Shown here: positions 29,647-31,509 of the stretch, piece after piece
Layout of the letters: each line of letters begins with the position of its first letter
How positions within the stretch are numbered: position 1 is the stretch's first letter
From: Lunasporangiospora selenospora
Taxonomy: Eukaryota > Mortierellomycota > Mortierellomycetes > Mortierellales > Mortierellaceae
Assembly (NCBI GenBank): GCA_015680635.1
Contig: JAABOA010000015.1
Span: 7,897 to 39,405, forward strand
Length of the DNA stretch: 31,509 nucleotides
Reading direction: 5' to 3'
Made by a program: the position numbers and the translations under genes
The notes under the pieces: model-generated
Told to the model about the DNA's origin: nothing
Databases searched by the model: none
Seen by the model: the letters and a program-made list of their open reading frames with translations, nothing else

Positions 29647-30864
29647 ATGACTCTGACAGAGTCAGCCGCGGCTACTGCCTCTTCTCCTCAAGATATACTA
29701 TTGACTGCCAAGTCCAAGGTCGCATCCGAGTTTGTCGTCGATCATGTCTCAGCCGAGAGGGCACGCGAACTCTTTTTGGGTTGGTCTACTACTGAGCAGT
29801 GGAACCCTACTCGGGGTGGTGACGATGTCCATGATATCTTCCACAAGATCGATCCCGAGGGCTTCCTAGTCGGTTCCATCATCGTCTCTTCAGACAAGAC
29901 CGTCAAGGCAACTCGCCCCAGCAAGATTGACGATGAGGACGGTAGCAGCAGCAGCGGCAGCAGTAGCGACGAGGAGGATGGTCAAACCTCAGTCACTATC
30001 AAAAAAACTTCAACGGTCAAGAAGCCTGTTGCGATCATTAGTGCGATTCGATTTGGTGAAGACCAGGCTTGGATCGGGTACTACATTGTTGATGCCAAAG
30101 AGCGTGGAAACGGTTATGGCCTCAAGACCTTCCAGGCAGCTCTTGCTTTTCTGAACCCTGCCAAGCGTAGCATCGGCCTCGACGCCGTCATGACCCAAGT
30201 CCCCAATTACGAAAAGTCTGGCTTTACCAATGTTGGTTGGCAGAGCGAGCGTCGAAATGGAACTATTGCTTCCTTGCTCGAGACTCGAGAGCCAACTCTA
30301 GCCAAAACTCTTCACCAAGGCCCGGTCGTCTACGTGAATGATACTCGCGAGCTCCGTGTAATTGACTCTGGGAGTGAAAACCAGGTCGATTTTGACACTT
30401 TGATCCCATTCGAGGCCAAGTATACAGGATTGAGGCGTCCTGAATTTGCAAAGAGGTGGCTCAAGTACCATGCCGATAATGTGCACAAGCGCTGGATAAC
30501 AGTCGTGGCTCTGTCACGAACTGAGAAGGATGCTGAAGGCCGGCCCGTGGTTCTGGGTTATGGATGCATTCGACCTGCTCAGGAATCGTACCGCGTTGGA
30601 CCTCTGTATACCGAGTCGGCCGAGGTGGCCAAGGAAATCCTCATCAAGTTGTCGGTTGAAGTCTCCGAGGCCGAGAAGATTAGTCCTCTTGGTGTGCCTC
30701 TAGTCATTGATATGGACATTCCACAAGCGAATGCGCAGACCGTGGCCATGTTTGATAGCTTTGGCTGGAAGGATGTTTTCCCATCACTGCGGATGTGGCG
30801 TGGCCCTGTTCCCAAGCACAATGTCAATGGCATCTACGCTGTTGCTACTCTGGAGCTCGGATAA
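29647..30864 (+). CDS. GNAT-fold acetyltransferase-like protein with second C-terminal domain
   Basis: An intronless 405-residue protein. The N-terminal GNAT domain (about 25-240) has the acetyl-CoA-binding motif A as R-G-N-G-Y-G (Arg153-Gly158) after WIGYYIVDAKE, and YEKSGF as the late strand-turn typical of GNAT enzymes. It is interrupted at about 83-125 by an acidic Ser/Asp/Glu insert rich in possible casein-kinase sites. Residues about 240-405 resemble the C-terminal domain of YitH-like acetyltransferases (VLGYGCIRPAQESYRVGPLYTES), which often binds a substrate or cofactor. Small-molecule or protein N-acetylation is likely; the substrate is unknown. I chose the ATG at 29647 because the upstream in-frame stretch looks like a CT-rich leader. 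Confidence 0.85.
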   Translation: MTLTESAAATASSPQDILLTAKSKVASEFVVDHVSAERARELFLGWSTTEQWNPTRGGDDVHDIFHKIDPEGFLVGSIIVSSDKTVKATRPSKIDDEDGSSSSGSSSDEEDGQTSVTIKKTSTVKKPVAIISAIRFGEDQAWIGYYIVDAKERGNGYGLKTFQAALAFLNPAKRSIGLDAVMTQVPNYEKSGFTNVGWQSERRNGTIASLLETREPTLAKTLHQGPVVYVNDTRELRVIDSGSENQVDFDTLIPFEAKYTGLRRPEFAKRWLKYHADNVHKRWITVVALSRTEKDAEGRPVVLGYGCIRPAQESYRVGPLYTESAEVAKEILIKLSVEVSEAEKISPLGVPLVIDMDIPQANAQTVAMFDSFGWKDVFPSLRMWRGPVPKHNVNGIYAVATLELG

Positions 30865-31509
30865 CTGAAGGGAAGGGGATTCTGCAATTAGAATTGAATG
30901 AATAAAAATCTCTCTCTTTCTATTTTTTTTAAAATTCATCTTCTACTCGGGGACGCTCATCTTTCCGAGTTCTTGTCTGTTAGTCCAACCAAGGATGGCG
31001 CATTGGACAATGTACAAAACCAGAAAAAGCCATTGGCCCATTCACTTTTTGGGAGCATCGTTTTTCACCTTCCCTAGGAGCATCTGTAGAATTCTTATGA
31101 GGTGATCGTGAGTGGAAGATATCAAAGCTGCAAGAGCCATAGAGCGTCCTTGGTCATTTGACGCGCTCTTTTGCGCCAAATATTAATAATACAGATTGAT
31201 GGGAGAATCAACTTTTGTCCAATTCTAGCGCGGTTTGATTTTTTTTTTAAAAAAAAAAAGTTAATTCAAAAGAAGATAGAATCCCAGGAACTGTAAATGG
31301 GACATGCTGCGGACAGCAGTTGTCCATATACAGCCCGGGGAAAAGATCGGTTAGCAACTCCTTTGCGCAGAATACAGATAAGTAAGTATCTAGAATCAAT
31401 TCTCCGGACCTTTATTTTTTTTTCTTTTTATCCGTAGCATGTTTCATTTACAATTCCTAGGATTCTACCATCTTGCCCGTCCGCAGTTCGGGTATAAACA
31501 GGAGAAAAA
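30865..31509. other. Gene-free right flank
   Basis: Besides the poly(A) signal of the GNAT gene, I see only A/T-rich runs, including a T/A homopolymer junction near 31240-31258. No frame is supported. Confidence 0.5.
30901..30906 (+). terminator. Poly(A) signal of the GNAT gene
   Basis: AATAAA 37 bases after the stop codon at 30864, followed by a T-rich run. Confidence 0.65.

Overview
This looks like a nuclear window from an intron-rich, early-diverging filamentous fungus. I infer Mucoromycota, most likely a Mortierella relative, from the gene families, short GT-AG introns, mixed base composition and CT-rich leaders; no marker here proves the genus. I see no tRNA, rRNA, transposon, CRISPR array or bacterial-type operon. 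The window holds eleven protein-coding genes that I rebuilt exon by exon, checking splice sites and phase by hand. Eight have introns or a clear family; three rest mainly on an open frame (the small Gly/Trp peptide, the 741-residue Ser-rich protein and the acidic-tailed secreted protein).

Layout. 1-1699: no gene seen. 1700-1957 (+): small secreted Gly/Trp peptide. 2173-4111 (-): DPH1, diphthamide synthesis, five exons. 4395-6478 (+): RIO2, the 40S-maturation kinase, five exons. DPH1 and RIO2 diverge from a 283-bp promoter with three poly(dA:dT) tracts. 6696-8921 (-): intronless 741-residue Ser-rich protein of unknown function. 8922-11199: gene-poor, with a decamer tandem repeat and a 16-bp palindrome. 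11200-12998 (+): seven-exon 2-oxoglutarate/Fe(II) oxygenase of the isopenicillin N synthase type. 13352-13361: ten Ns. 13713-14991 (-) and 17005-17746 (-): two related C2-domain genes with the same phase-0 intron and TATA boxes at nearly the same distance; one ends in a chitin-binding-like (CBM5/12) module. 17747-20437: no supported gene. 20438-22286 (-): GGC1, the mitochondrial GTP/GDP carrier. 23101-24703 (+): membrane-anchored beta-lactamase-like serine hydrolase. 24793-26202 (-): secretory-pathway protein with a very acidic tail ending KQEL. 26912-28603 (-): stomatin/SPFH protein whose Cys-rich palmitoylation-type motif is assembled from two microexons of 17 and 12 nt. 29647-30864 (+): intronless GNAT-fold acetyltransferase-like protein. 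30865-31509: no gene seen.

The genes do not form one pathway. DPH1 and RIO2 both serve translation and share a promoter; GGC1 and the SPFH protein are membrane or organelle genes; the C2 pair is a local tandem duplication. The most unusual items are the adjacent SPFH microexons, the C2/Gly-zipper/chitin-binding chimera next to its simpler paralogue, and the Trp/Gly-rich secreted peptide.
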